Positions 55,125 through 64,000 of a stretch of 64,000 nucleotides of DNA are shown here, piece by piece (position 1 is the first letter of the stretch; every line of letters starts with the position of its first letter). A model generated the notes under the pieces. The model was not told the origin of the DNA. It ran no database searches and worked only from the letters and a program-made list of their open reading frames with translations. A program made the position numbers and the translations under genes. This stretch comes from Branchiostoma floridae (lineage: Eukaryota > Chordata > Leptocardii > Amphioxiformes > Branchiostomatidae). The stretch is taken from NCBI RefSeq assembly GCF_000003815.2, contig NC_049986.1:23264876-23328875 (forward strand), read 5' to 3'.

Positions 55125-57663
55125 ATGTCATCGTTAAGAATAAGATTTATTATCAATATAGTAGTACTATTATGCTATGTATTGTGTGAGATACTACCTG
55201 TTAATGCAGCAAATATTATAGGTATGTCCTTCATTTAATAACATTGTTTCCAGATGTAACTGTTTATTGTCACTGCAGAGTATTATATCAAATGATTCAA
55301 AGCGCAGATTGTCATTGATGTACGGGAATCTAAGTGTAAATGAATTACTAGTAGTCACATCTAATGACGCCATCTAAATTCATGTTGCATACACGTTGAA
55401 CAAAATAAACACCATTGTCTTTTTCAGAATATGAAATTTCTGTTTATTTCTTTTTAAATCATCACATTTTGCTGTCTGCTAACATTCATCAACTAGACAT
55501 TGTGTTTGTTTTTGACTAGCCAGGTTACTACGTAATAGTAAGTAATAAAAATGAGGTGTTTTGTTGTAGGTCACAGTAAATGTGCATATAGGCTATTGCA
55601 GCCCTCTCATGCATACTAGTACAGCCATCTCGTTCTTCCTAGGACATCAGTTCAGTAAGAGGGATGTCATCTTCTGAATCAAACTGATTTGGGGGCACAT
55701 TCTTCTTTCCCTTTTTCTTTGTCCTTCCTGCTCCTTTTCCCCTTCCCTACTGGTCCACACCACAGCACTGTCTAAGGTGACTCCATCCCTCTCCTGAGCT
55801 GCCTGTTGCAGATCTTCTGAAACTCCTAAAAGGAGTTGTACAGCTGTTGAGAGAGAAAATCATGATTTAATCCATAATGACCACTGTAATTGTTATTACA
55901 ATTTATTTTCCTACTTCCCAACTGGGTTCTGATCTTGCTCTGATAAGGAAAAGTTGGCATTCCCAATATAACATGCTGATAACATGGAACAACGGGCCAT
56001 AGCTGTACACAAAACTGTACTATCAGAGAAGATGCAGTTCAATTAAATCAACTAAATCAATTATGCAGTCCGTCTACACTACAAATACAAAATCCTGTCA
56101 CAGTTACAATAGAAAAGTAATAATAGAAACTGAAATGCATGAAGTGTTTTCCTGCTGATTCAACTCTTGGCTCAAGTGCCTAAAATGTGTTACTTTTATC
56201 ATTATGGTATTAAAATGTGTTACTTTTATCATTATGGTATTGGCACTGGTGGTCTCTATCCTTGCTGCTTTTAGGCCTAGGGAAAAAAATGTTGTGTTTC
56301 CTGTTTCCCTTAGGTAACCCTAGAAAAACCTGCCAACCCTAGACTTTTTTGGGTGGGTGGCGGAGTCACATGGTTTCCAGTTAGAATTTTTATTCAGCTT
56401 GTCCTAACTGCTAAATGTATGTATTATGCACAACATTCAATTTTGACATTGAAAGATCTCATGAATTCCAGTTTACTTTGTTTAACTGTATTCATTTGTA
56501 ATATGTCACACTAGAAGTATGGCCAGCTTACTAAAAAAATTACAAGAAAAAAAGAAAATCCCTACCTACCGACCCTATTCTTTTCAGGACTGAAACAGGG
56601 AACACAACATTTTCTTTCCTAGGAATTACAATTAAAAGCAAGTAAATGATGTTACACTATCAAACACTCCATTACCATTTTAGACAACCATTAACACACT
56701 GTACATGTATAAGAAAGTCTTTCAACAGAGGGAATGAATGGATGCTGTCACCAGGCACATATTGTGTCCTGTACAAAGCCATTTAGCTTAGATCAAGGAT
56801 ACACACCTTTGAGTCAGTTTGACAACTAGATCATCCTGGTCTGTTGGACCAAAATTAGTTCTTTTTAGCTTATTATATCCCTCAGGGACCTATGATTGTG
56901 TGTGTATATATGTTGAATTTGAAAAACAACTATTTTTCTCTTCAAATACTCCAGTGTTTGACACTCTGTTTATTGTTATCACCACAACCCAAGCTTACTA
57001 TTACCACAACCCAAGCCGGCTGTCTGGCATGACAGGTAAAAGGTGTGACAAGCTTGGAATTTTCCATTGTTCTTCTAAGGTAGTCTGCTACCCTGCTGTA
57101 GGACTAAGTCAACAAATTGATTGGCCATATTGTTCCTCTGTCCAGGAGAAAATATTTCATCGTGGGAATGGCAGTCCAATTTCCACCACCCTGTCAGGCT
57201 GCCATATGAATGTTTTATATATGCCATTTTGGGGGACATATTGAAGAAATCTCTTCATATCAGAGACTGCTGCGAACTTAGTATTACAAATTAAACACAA
57301 AAAAATCAAATGCAATTCAATCTAGCTCTAGAACTGTGGATAAAATTGAGATTTACCACCCAGATCCTAAACTAAAAGAATCAGACAGTATTTCAAGCTT
57401 TTACTAGTTTTAGGCACCCAAAATTTCTGACCAATAAAGAATTATTGGTGTGATGTATGTAACTTGTACAAATGTTTTTTATTCCAACAGGCAAAGAGGC
57501 ATCAGCTTTATCTGGTGATACTAAAGACTCACATAGTTTGATGAACCTGTCCATCTATTCACTCACCTTGCGCTTCCACAAAGGAATGGAAAAAAGTCTG
57601 GATCCCAATCATGCTCATCTCGGCATTCAGGTTAATCTCCAAGCAGGTCCTACAGTAGCATAA
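55125..57663 (+). CDS. Candidate three-exon gene in the 12.6-kb element, 116 aa, signal-peptide-like start
   Basis: Coding segments 55125-55221, 56955-57035 and 57491-57663. Each junction has canonical signals: acceptor TTTTCATATTTAG before the first, donor ATAG/GTATGT, acceptor TTTTTCTCTTCAAATACTCCAG, donor ACAG/GTAAAA, acceptor TGTTTTTTATTCCAACAG. Phases agree at both introns and the total is 351 bases. The product starts MSSLRIRFIINIVVLLCYVL, a basic then hydrophobic start like a signal peptide or membrane anchor. A second hydrophobic stretch (VFDTLFIVITTT) follows; the last exon is polar (GKEASALSGDTKDSHS, LDPNHAHLGIQVNL). I recognise no family. A noncoding exon from the left TIR (donor 48673) could splice to 55121. 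This is a prediction from splice signals and phase only. Confidence 0.4.
55639..55851 (-). pseudogene. Exon-like remnant (-), acidic C-terminus
   Basis: After a pyrimidine-rich acceptor (TCTCTCTCAACAG), one frame reads VQLLLGVSEDLQQAAQERDG; a neighbouring frame gives a lysine-rich stretch then NQFDSEDDIPLTELMS and a stop at 55639-55641. The two frames are joined only by a shift in a purine run. An acidic DIPL ending is common in some DNA-transposase proteins (weak recollection). It lies inside an intron of the plus-strand candidate. Confidence 0.35.
56276..56625. mobile_element. 348-bp MITE related to the 4.1-kb nested element
   Basis: Begins CCTAGGGAAAAAAATGTTGTG and ends with the inverse near 56625. 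The left end matches the right end of 35505-39633 (AACCCTAGACTTTTTTGGG) and the right end matches its left end (TACCTACCGACCCTA), so it is a deletion derivative in reverse orientation. Confidence 0.75.
56807..56889 (-). pseudogene. Exon-like segment (-)
   Basis: Between AATCATAG and a donor AAAG/GTGTGT, only one frame is open: VPEGYNKLKRTNFGPTDQDD and a few more residues. It could precede the 55639-55851 remnant, but the phase fits only with an alternative donor. Not recognised. Confidence 0.3.
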
Positions 57664-58739
57664 AATACAGTTGTAGTATCAAAAGCGGCGCATCAAAAGC
57701 TGCCAGAGGAGTGAAGCCGGCATAGGATCCGGAGTTTGTTTGGGTCCGGTAGCCAAACACACTCCTAGGAGATTGCTTGGAGATTACAGTTTGGTTTAGT
57801 TTTGAGCTTTTTGTTTGGTTTATTCAAGAGCTCAATATTTGGCATTGAACCTATACTAAAACAAACTCTAATTGGACTTCTCCAGTGCTCTCTGTCAGAG
57901 TCTGAATCTTGGAGTGTGACAGAGTGAGCTAACTTCTACAATTTCACTGTGCTGTTATAGACCTCCATTCCATGCTTTCACTGTTTACAAACGTGCTATG
58001 TATCAAGTTTGAACACGTTTTTGGAGAGGTGTTGATTTTGAATATAAAGTGTTGAGTAATATATTGTTCAGTCTTGTAAATGTTAATAAATATATCTCAA
58101 TAATGTAATATGAGCATCAAATTCAAATGTACAGAATATGCACATGTCTGCATGGGTAAATATGGTAGCAAATTTGAAGGGATTATTCCTCTATGCCAGA
58201 ACATTAGGTGTGCTACCATTTTCTACCCAGTAAATGCAGTTTCACTTCTTGGAAACATGACTTCAAATCCATGCATATTATTAATAAATCTGCATAACTT
58301 TAAGATGGCTGTCTGACTGTCGTCTGACTATGGACTTAAACTCCAGCAACAGATGTTACTCTCTATGACCAGTTACAAAATTCTAGAGTTAATTTCATGG
58401 TGACTCCAGCAAAATAAAGCTTGACAAAATGAATACTATATCACAATCTGTCTTCATTTCTACAAGACTTAGTGCTGATCATTTGTGTCCCTAATTGCTT
58501 TGTGTCTTATCCTATTGCTCTACTTTATATACATGACATTGTACACATACATGTAAAGATGATAGAAATATTTTTAAAATAACAAAAAGATAAGGAAATA
58601 TTTATCAATCTAGTATTTAACAGTCTGCTTTGAGTTTGAATCATGCAGGTACTAGAAGTTACTGCATCATGGTCAGACCTTTCAGATAGAATCCATGAGC
58701 AATATCATTTGTCAGTGACAGGGAACAGATCATTACACA

Positions 58740-58862
58740 CCTGCATCATCATACACTTTAAGGCTAGGGCTCTGGGTGATGATCCAGTTGTACATCTATA
58801 GTCATCATGGCGCCGCAGACAGGCTTTAGGATCCATGTGGGTTGGAAACGTACTAGTATTCT
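58740..58862 (-). pseudogene. Exon-like segment (-)
   Basis: Acceptor TTTTTTATATCTTTTCAG and donor CAG/GTGTGT bound an open stretch of about 120 bases (one frame contains FPTHMDPKACLRRHDDYRC). Another frame is also open, so coding status is uncertain. No family recognised. Confidence 0.3.
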
Positions 58863-59654
58863 GAAAAGATATAAAAAAGAATGAATATATGATGATATCT
58901 TGGGGACAACATAGAAAACTTCACATAACTATTACAATATTAATTTACATTAGAATTTCCTTTGGGTATAGATTAAGATCTTCTTTGCCCATATCAACCA
59001 AGGATTTTCAAGACCTCAATGAAAGAAGTTTGTGTGAGGGAGATTGAATGTGATAAACAGTCATGAGAAGGGCTGCATAGCTAAACGTTACATCAGGTAC
59101 AGGTATAAAAGTTTACCAGTCCAGCTCTGGATCTGTTTGGAACCTGAACAAAAGTTTAACCTCCTGCCTGAAAGATCTGTTGCGTGCTAGTTACACGGTT
59201 CCTGGGTATCACTTTGAACTTGAAGTGACACCAAATCAAATGTGACCAAAGTTAGTTGGCTCTGATTTCAAGCTTCAGGGCAGCATGACTTCTCTTCCAA
59301 CTTGCTAAATTTTAATCTTTGTGGTACGTAGGATTTACACATTTTCATGCTATCAAATCAATTTTACCATACGGGTATGCAGACCTGTCAAGTTAAGAGG
59401 AGTACTAAGTCTTGTAGTACAGTACTGTAGTACTTGTATAAGTAGTTACTCTACTATTCCAGTACATGTACTTAATTGCAGTGTTGCAGGGGTCCCTGAC
59501 ACAGAAGTGGGCAGTAGTCTTGAAAATGAAGCATGGTATATTTACATTTAGCAGCACAAACCCTAGAAGTCAATGACCTCATTGACATGTGACAAATTTG
59601 TGAGAAAACTCAACCTAACATACCATCCATACTTCTGGGAGGTGGAGTGAATTC

Positions 59655-60000
59655 TCATGGTTGAGTTCCAAGCAGCTGAAACAGAATGTTGCTGTTGTCC
59701 CAACAACTATAGATGTCCACGGGCTGTTCCTGCTTACAAATCATACCAAAGAAGGATGTTGGAGCACTGACTGAGAGCTCTGTGCCAGTTGCGAGAAGTT
59801 TGTCATAAATGTCTCTCCACCCAGTCACTTCGAGTTGTTCTGTGCGCAGCATATGTTCTGTGGGTCTGTGTTTGGTCCTGAGAACTGTTCTCTGGTGGCG
59901 GCGACAGTGGAGGATGAACAAGAGGATTGTCATATTATATATAATGACTCATCCATGGGCTCATGTGCCATTGCTAGTAAACTCGTCGTGTAATAAGCTC
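59655..60000 (-). pseudogene. Exon-like open stretch (-)
   Basis: One frame is open 59655-59933 (includes EQLEVTGWRDIYDKLLATG). A second frame starting MAHEPMDESLYII is interrupted by two TGA codons that could have come from CGA by CpG decay. Position near the right TIR would suit a 5' coding exon of an inward minus-strand gene. Function unknown. Confidence 0.25.
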
Positions 60001-60698
60001 GTTGACTTTTTGCCAGTCGCTACGTTGGTGAACTTACTCTTTAATTTGAACTAGAATTAATGGCATGCTAAAATTTGAGAAAGTATAAGAAAAAGAGCAA
60101 TGAGGATACCAGCAAAACAGTATTTGAAAGAGAACAAGACTTAGAGAAGGGGATACAATAATACATGCTTTTTTCAGTTATTCACTTTTCAGGTTTTTTT
60201 TTTCAGTAGGAACATCAAAAGCAACAGTTCACAGTCATATTCAATTCATATTACATGTGCATGTGGCACATTGGCCGTTGATAAGAATAACTGCCCTAAC
60301 TTTTATATAAGAAACAAAATTATCTAACGGGATCGATCCGTTACCATGTGACTACTACTCAAGGTCGCCCCCCTCCCCAGGTAGGAGACACATCTCAAAA
60401 TTGCACGTTTGCAGAAGTAGAAGTAGTTGAACCTGCGATACTAGTAATTTGCGAAGACGTAACATTACATAACGTTACCTTCAGGCAATCCCAGAGCCAG
60501 AGAGACAGTCAAAATCAATCCGTAAGTTCGATGCAAAAAAAACACAACAAACGCAGACGAGCGCCTGCAGACGAATTTTAACCGAACCGCGGGCCTCGCT
60601 TTGGGCAGCTTCCCAACATGCCTACCAGCAGCTTGAAACCTTCCCTCGATGAGAAATAAGTTGCAACCGCCAATAATAACTTCTCCGGAAATTTCTAT

Positions 60699-60935
60699 GA
60701 CCTTATTTCACTTTCGATCCTCTGGACCCACGTAAATTAGGGGCGCCGCCATTTTGTGGGATTGCCTTCTGTGAAACCTTCCCGTCAGTCTGTGCGTGAA
60801 GGATTGAGGATTCAAGCTCGAATCTAGTCAAAGGAATCCTTTGAAGGACTAAAGGATTCCTTTACACTGCTACCTAGCATGAATCCTATGCCAGGATTCA
60901 TAGTTAAGTAACATGAATCCTGTATGTATCGGGTG
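60699..60935 (-). repeat. Right terminal inverted repeat
   Basis: Inverse of 48369-48599 with small differences (GTTTCACAGAAGG against GTTTCCAGAAGG). Its outer end is 20 bp from the gene 10 stop codon. Confidence 0.85.
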
Positions 60936-60954
60936 ATTCGCACTCCCCACACAT

Positions 60955-61572
60955 TCAGGGTTTTTCGCCAGTGTGTTTAGCCATGTGTTGGTCTAAATTG
61001 GCTTTCTGTGCAGCAGAATAGTCACACTGGTCACACTTGTAGGGCTTCTCGCCTGTATGTTTTCTCATATGTATGATTAGGTTACACTTGTATTCCGTCC
61101 TGTACCCGCACTCCCCACACATGTAGGGCTTTTCACCAGTATGCTTAGCCATGTGGTTAACCAAATCAGATTTCCGTACAGTAGAATAGTCGCACTGCTC
61201 ACATTTGTAGGGCTTCTCACCTGTATGCTTTCTCATATGGTAGACTAAACTGGCTTTCTGTGCAGCAGAATAGTCACACTGGTCACACTTGAAGGGTTTA
61301 TCTAGACTGCCTTTCTGTGCAGCAGAATAGTCACACTTGAAGGGTTTCTCGCCTTTATGTGTTCTCATATGCCTGGTTAGATCACACTTAAAAGCCACCC
61401 TGTACCCGCATTCCCCACACATAAAGTCCTTTTCACCATGTGTCTTATCCATATGTTTTCTCATATGCCTGGCTAGGTGATATTTGTACGCCGCCCTGTA
61501 TCTGCAATGGTCGCATTTGTGGGACGCAGCCAAAGCAGCACCCAAAACATCCTCTGCTCTTTGCCCTTCCAT
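60955..61572 (-). CDS. C2H2 zinc-finger protein, class B (gene 10), 205 aa, 6 fingers
   Basis: Start at ATG 61570-61572 (MEGQRAEDVLGAALAASH). Six canonical C2H2 fingers and one collapsed one: between fingers 2 and 3 the sequence FKCDYSAAQKGSLDKP has lost a Cys pair and both His through internal deletions that keep the frame. The first linker is altered (MDKTHGEKD), as in genes 7 and 9. It ends HTGEKP then TGA exactly where the next finger should start; the remnant MCGEC continues for a few codons to the transposon edge at 60943. The leader upstream is interrupted by a LINE fragment. This is the shortest array of the cluster. Confidence 0.82.
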   Translation of the reverse strand: MEGQRAEDVLGAALAASHKCDHCRYRAAYKYHLARHMRKHMDKTHGEKDFMCGECGYRVAFKCDLTRHMRTHKGEKPFKCDYSAAQKGSLDKPFKCDQCDYSAAQKASLVYHMRKHTGEKPYKCEQCDYSTVRKSDLVNHMAKHTGEKPYMCGECGYRTEYKCNLIIHMRKHTGEKPYKCDQCDYSAAQKANLDQHMAKHTGEKP

Positions 61573-61599
61573 CTGTACTGGACAAATTTGCACGTACTA

Positions 61600-61870
61600 G
61601 TATATCTGCGTCGGTCCGGGGCAGCGTAGGATTAATGGTTTCCTTGAACCTACCTACCTACCTAGTCCCTTGACCTCCAGGTCGTTGGGGGGACAAGGTA
61701 GACATGAAGATCGAGAGTTACCTCCAAGTTCGTCTATCCCTAGCCAGGGTTATCCTCTCCTGCAGGCTGAGAGACGTCCAGTCAGCGATGTTATCCTGCC
61801 AAGCTTTTCGCTGCCGTCCACGGCGACGTCCACCTTGAACAGAGTCTCTACTTTCTTCCCTTGTTTCCCA
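61600..61870 (-). mobile_element. LINE 3'-end fragment with target duplication in gene 10 leader
   Basis: The minus-strand frame includes QRKAWQDNIADWTSLSLQ and RDRRTWR before a stop, a non-LTR polyprotein tail. It is followed by a 3' UTR and an (AGGT)n tail (about 61648-61663 as CCTACCTACCTA on +). ACAAATTTGC occurs on both sides (about 61583-61592 and 61877-61886). It splits leader sequence homologous to 30420-30600; the outer part resumes at about 61875-61980. Confidence 0.7.
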
Positions 61871-62339
61871 CAGGTGAACAAATTTGCCTCGTATTTGTCC
61901 GTATGTTCCCTCGTTCCTGTCTCGCTCTCTCTGTTGCTAGTCTCGTTCCCAGAATACCCGATGGTCAGCCTTTGCGAACACTATGGCGATTCTGTGGCGA
62001 TAGGTCACTAGTAGTACTGCGTCTGTACAGAAAATACATGCAGTTACTTTTTCTTGTAAATAACAAGGTGCGTTATAGTTTGGTGACATAGTTATGTTGA
62101 ATTTGTCTCTCCGTCACTGCTATATTTAATCCAGTGTCAAGGTTTTTAAACATAATGTGATTATGCATGTTTGTGAATTGTAATAACTTTCAGGGTTTTA
62201 TGGAATGTAATTCTTTGGCACATTGCATGCGGCAGTTACAATGTCATTTGCCATGCCAAGGACCAATAAAGCTGAATCTATGAGAATCAGAGCAGTACAA
62301 GCAAGCATCAGTTTCATTCCTTTCGTGATAAATCTGCAT

Positions 62340-63700
62340 CTGCATCTGCATCTGCATAAGATACCCCCAAATGACCCCGCGAGGGGCAAAAGTAGGGGGG
62401 GGGGGGAGCTGAGGCTCCCGGGTTAGGGCGGGCAGGCCGCCTGCCTGGCACGGAAGTGCTCAACGTTGGGAGCGCTTAAAACCGTGCCAGGCAGGGCATT
62501 CCACTCGGGAATTGTGCGTGGGAAAAAAGAAAGTTTGTAGATATCGGTGCGTGCGAATATGTGTTGATATTTGAAGTCCTGACTACCCCGGGTGCGCCCT
62601 TGGGCAGGCTTCAGAATATTGCTGGCGTCTATGTTAATATTATTGTTGACTACTTTATAGAAAAAGGTGAGGCGGGCGTTCCTCCTCCTTTCGGAGAGAG
62701 GGCGCCACTGCAGGTCTGAAAGCATTTGTGTCACGTGCACGCTGCTAGTCTGCCGGTAGTCATTTAGGGTCACTCGGGCTGCCCTGCGCTGGACGGCCTC
62801 CACCGCCTGTATCCCTTTGTTGGTGTACGGGTCCCAGACGATGGCACTATATTCCAAGTGAGGCCGTACCAGCGCTTTGTAACAAGTGGCCTTGACCCTA
62901 GATGGACAATGGGTCAAGTTGTGCCGAATGACTCCTAGGACCTTACCAGCTTTGCTAGTGGCGTGGTTGATATGGGTGTCCCACCGCAAATCGTCGGACA
63001 GTTGTACTCCAAGATAGGGGTGGGACTTAACACCGGTAAGGGCTTCTCCACAGAGGGAGTACTGAGTTATGATGGGGTGCTTTTTACGGGTGATATGGAG
63101 GATGTGACATTTAGAAGGGTTGAACGACATGAGCCAACGATTTTGCCATTCTGTTAGCGCATCGAGGTCAGACTGCAGCCCTTGTGCGTCAGAAGGCTTG
63201 CTGATAGTTCGATAAATCAAGCAATCGTCAGCAAACAGTCGAACATGTGAGCCAACGGAATCAGGTAGGTCATTAATGTAGAGCAGGAATAGCAAAGGGC
63301 CTAACACAGTACCCTGCGGAACTCCAGAGGTGACCTTGACAGCTTTAGATGTTCCACCGTCAAAGACAACCCTCTGGGTTCTCTCCGTAAGGAAGGCCCT
63401 AAGCCAAGACTGAAGGAGGCCAGAAATACCATAGTGCTCGAGCTTGCTCAGCAGACGTTCGTGTGGCACAGTATCGAATGCTTTGCTAAAGTCAAGCACC
63501 GCGGCATCGACCTGTTTGTTCTGGTCCATGTTCTTGGCCAGTTCTGGAGGGTAAGCACCAGCTGGCTCTCGCAGGACAGACCCTTCCTGAAGCCGTGTTG
63601 CGCAGGGGACAGAATGCCATGAGCGTCTAGATGTTTCATTTTCATCAGATAATCTCTCTTGTTATATTGCATCAAGTAATCGATCGGTCATTTGAAACCT
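62340..63700 (-). mobile_element. 5'-truncated non-LTR retrotransposon in gene 10 intron
   Basis: RT frame at 62423-63675 plus a short 3' end with a (TGCAGA)n tail (GCATCTGCATCTGCATC at 62336-62356 on +), typical of CR1/L2-like tails. A run of ten or so G's lies at 62396-62406. Confidence 0.75.
62423..63675 (-). pseudogene. Truncated reverse transcriptase, frameshifted
   Basis: The main frame (62423-63529, about 368 codons) has the RT block LDFSKAFDTVPH, GVPQGTVLGPLLF, catalytic FADD at about residues 99-102, the HPYLGVQL block, LEYSAIVWDPY, VQRRAARV and the C-terminal FPRTIPEWNALPG. An upstream stretch in another frame (to 63675) includes GILSPAQHGFRKGLSCESQL, which belongs just before it; one base is missing near 63535-63545. 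There is no endonuclease domain. The copy cannot be autonomous. Confidence 0.8.
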
Positions 63701-64000
63701 CTTCACCATTCTTACCTCTGACCCCATAGCTGTATTAAAGAAATTTATTATTGTCCAACACCCCTCCCAACAGATAGTGGACCAGTCTGGTAAAAATAAT
63801 CCTACAATAAACTGCAATGAAAATATCTCCGTACCAGTTACTAATAAGGCGACTTTTCCCGCAAGATCAGGTCACACTCTTACCCCCCTCCCCCAAATTA
63901 TTTAAACCCGATTCCAAACGTTCATTCATACTTCTAATCATTCAAACATGCCACCTTTTTAGTAATTTTACGACCAGCTGAGCCTTGGACTTCTTACCTT

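Larger units (their letters stand above)
57664..60698. other. Remaining interior of the 12.6-kb element
   Basis: Mostly AT-rich sequence without a recognised gene beyond the exon-like stretches listed. 60500-60660 is more GC-rich (CGCAGACGAGCGCCTGCAG, ACCGCGGGCCTCGC) next to the right TIR and may be promoter-proximal. Confidence 0.35.
48369..60935. mobile_element. Large 12.6-kb TIR transposon, superfamily unassigned
   Basis: Left TIR 48369-48599 and right TIR 60699-60935 are inverted and almost identical over about 230 bp (GATACATACAGGATTCATG outermost; the right end has five extra bases, CACCC when inverted). ATTCGCAC flanks both sides (48361-48368 and 60936-60943). If the CAC is counted as terminal, the duplication is ATTCG (5 bp). 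The empty site can be read from gene 9 (44310-44343). The interior holds a strong promoter-like motif in each TIR, an 802-N gap, a nested LINE, a 348-bp MITE and exon-like segments. An 8-bp duplication occurs in hAT, P and KDZ/Zisupton elements, 5 bp in Transib-type; no transposase was recognised. Confidence 0.8.
61981..63997 (-). other. Intron of ZF gene 10
   Basis: Contains a LINE (62340-63700). 63830-63997 is homologous to the other class B introns just before exon 1 and ends in a donor-like GTAAGAAG at 63990-63997, so exon 1 starts at 63998 and lies almost wholly outside the window. Confidence 0.5.

Noticed and set aside
48369-60935. ProtoRAG-type (RAG1/RAG2-like) transposon, known from amphioxus
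   Set aside because: A 5-bp duplication with CAC termini can be read, but the outer sequence is not heptamer-like beyond CAC and no RAG-like domain was recognised; the 8-bp reading is at least as good.

Overview
This is a eukaryotic, animal-type window. The genes have introns with GT/AG boundaries, microsatellites are common, non-LTR retrotransposons and fold-back elements are numerous, and there are two assembly gaps (100 N at 2787-2886 and 802 N at 49317-50118). The wording of the zinc fingers (alternating CDQCDYSAA-type and CGECGYRTA-type C2H2 fingers joined by TGEKP linkers) is the style I associate with amphioxus (Branchiostoma). That assignment is inference from memory, not from a search.

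The backbone is a head-to-tail cluster of ten poly-C2H2 zinc-finger (ZF) genes, all on the minus strand. They lie at about 1-687 (partial), 3628-6263, 11376-14117, 16903-18480, 20260-22407, 29619-30419, 33629-34369, 41244-42261, 44344-45537 and 60955-61572. Most follow one plan: a short noncoding first exon with a strong donor, an intron of about 0.4-2.4 kb (longer where transposons landed), and one large exon carrying a leader plus all fingers. The first exon sits beside a promoter block repeated at nine loci: a CCGCCATTTTG (YY1-like) core, then an AAGGTCAAAG-type element, then ACCTGATTAC. Genes 1-4 (class A) start MEEP and have an acidic leader. Gene 5 has its own leader. Genes 6-10 (class B) seem to have lost the class A start and probably begin at a later Met (MEGQRA). 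Neighbours are recent duplicates, and several are damaged by frameshifts, linker nonsense codons or transposons. Decayed fingers persist beyond the present stop codons.

The only clear host gene of another kind is a plus-strand BTB-Kelch gene (24762-27897, five exons). It carries a one-base frame problem in exon 2 and a LINE fragment in intron 2.

Mobile DNA explains most of the rest. There are non-LTR reverse-transcriptase elements at 9366-11345, 50830-54245 and 62340-63700, and LINE 3' ends at 2049-2195, 14520-14870, 25640-25915 and 61600-61870. Fold-back MITEs lie at 2664-2965, 6498-6709, 23375-23582, 29312-29436, 33159-33568, 47530-47745 and 56276-56625. A 5.1-kb piggyBac-like element with TTAA target sites (34795-39885) holds a nested element of about 4.1 kb.

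The most striking object is a 12.6-kb element (48369-60935). It has inverted repeats of about 231-237 bp and an 8-bp (or 5-bp) target duplication, and it sits just beyond the stop codon of ZF gene 10. Its termini carry arrays of GGATTC motifs and an inward-facing promoter with the same AAAATGGCGG core as the ZF genes. It contains a LINE, a gap, a candidate three-exon plus-strand gene with a signal-peptide-like start (55125-57663), and minus-strand exon-like remnants. I could not assign it to a known transposon superfamily.
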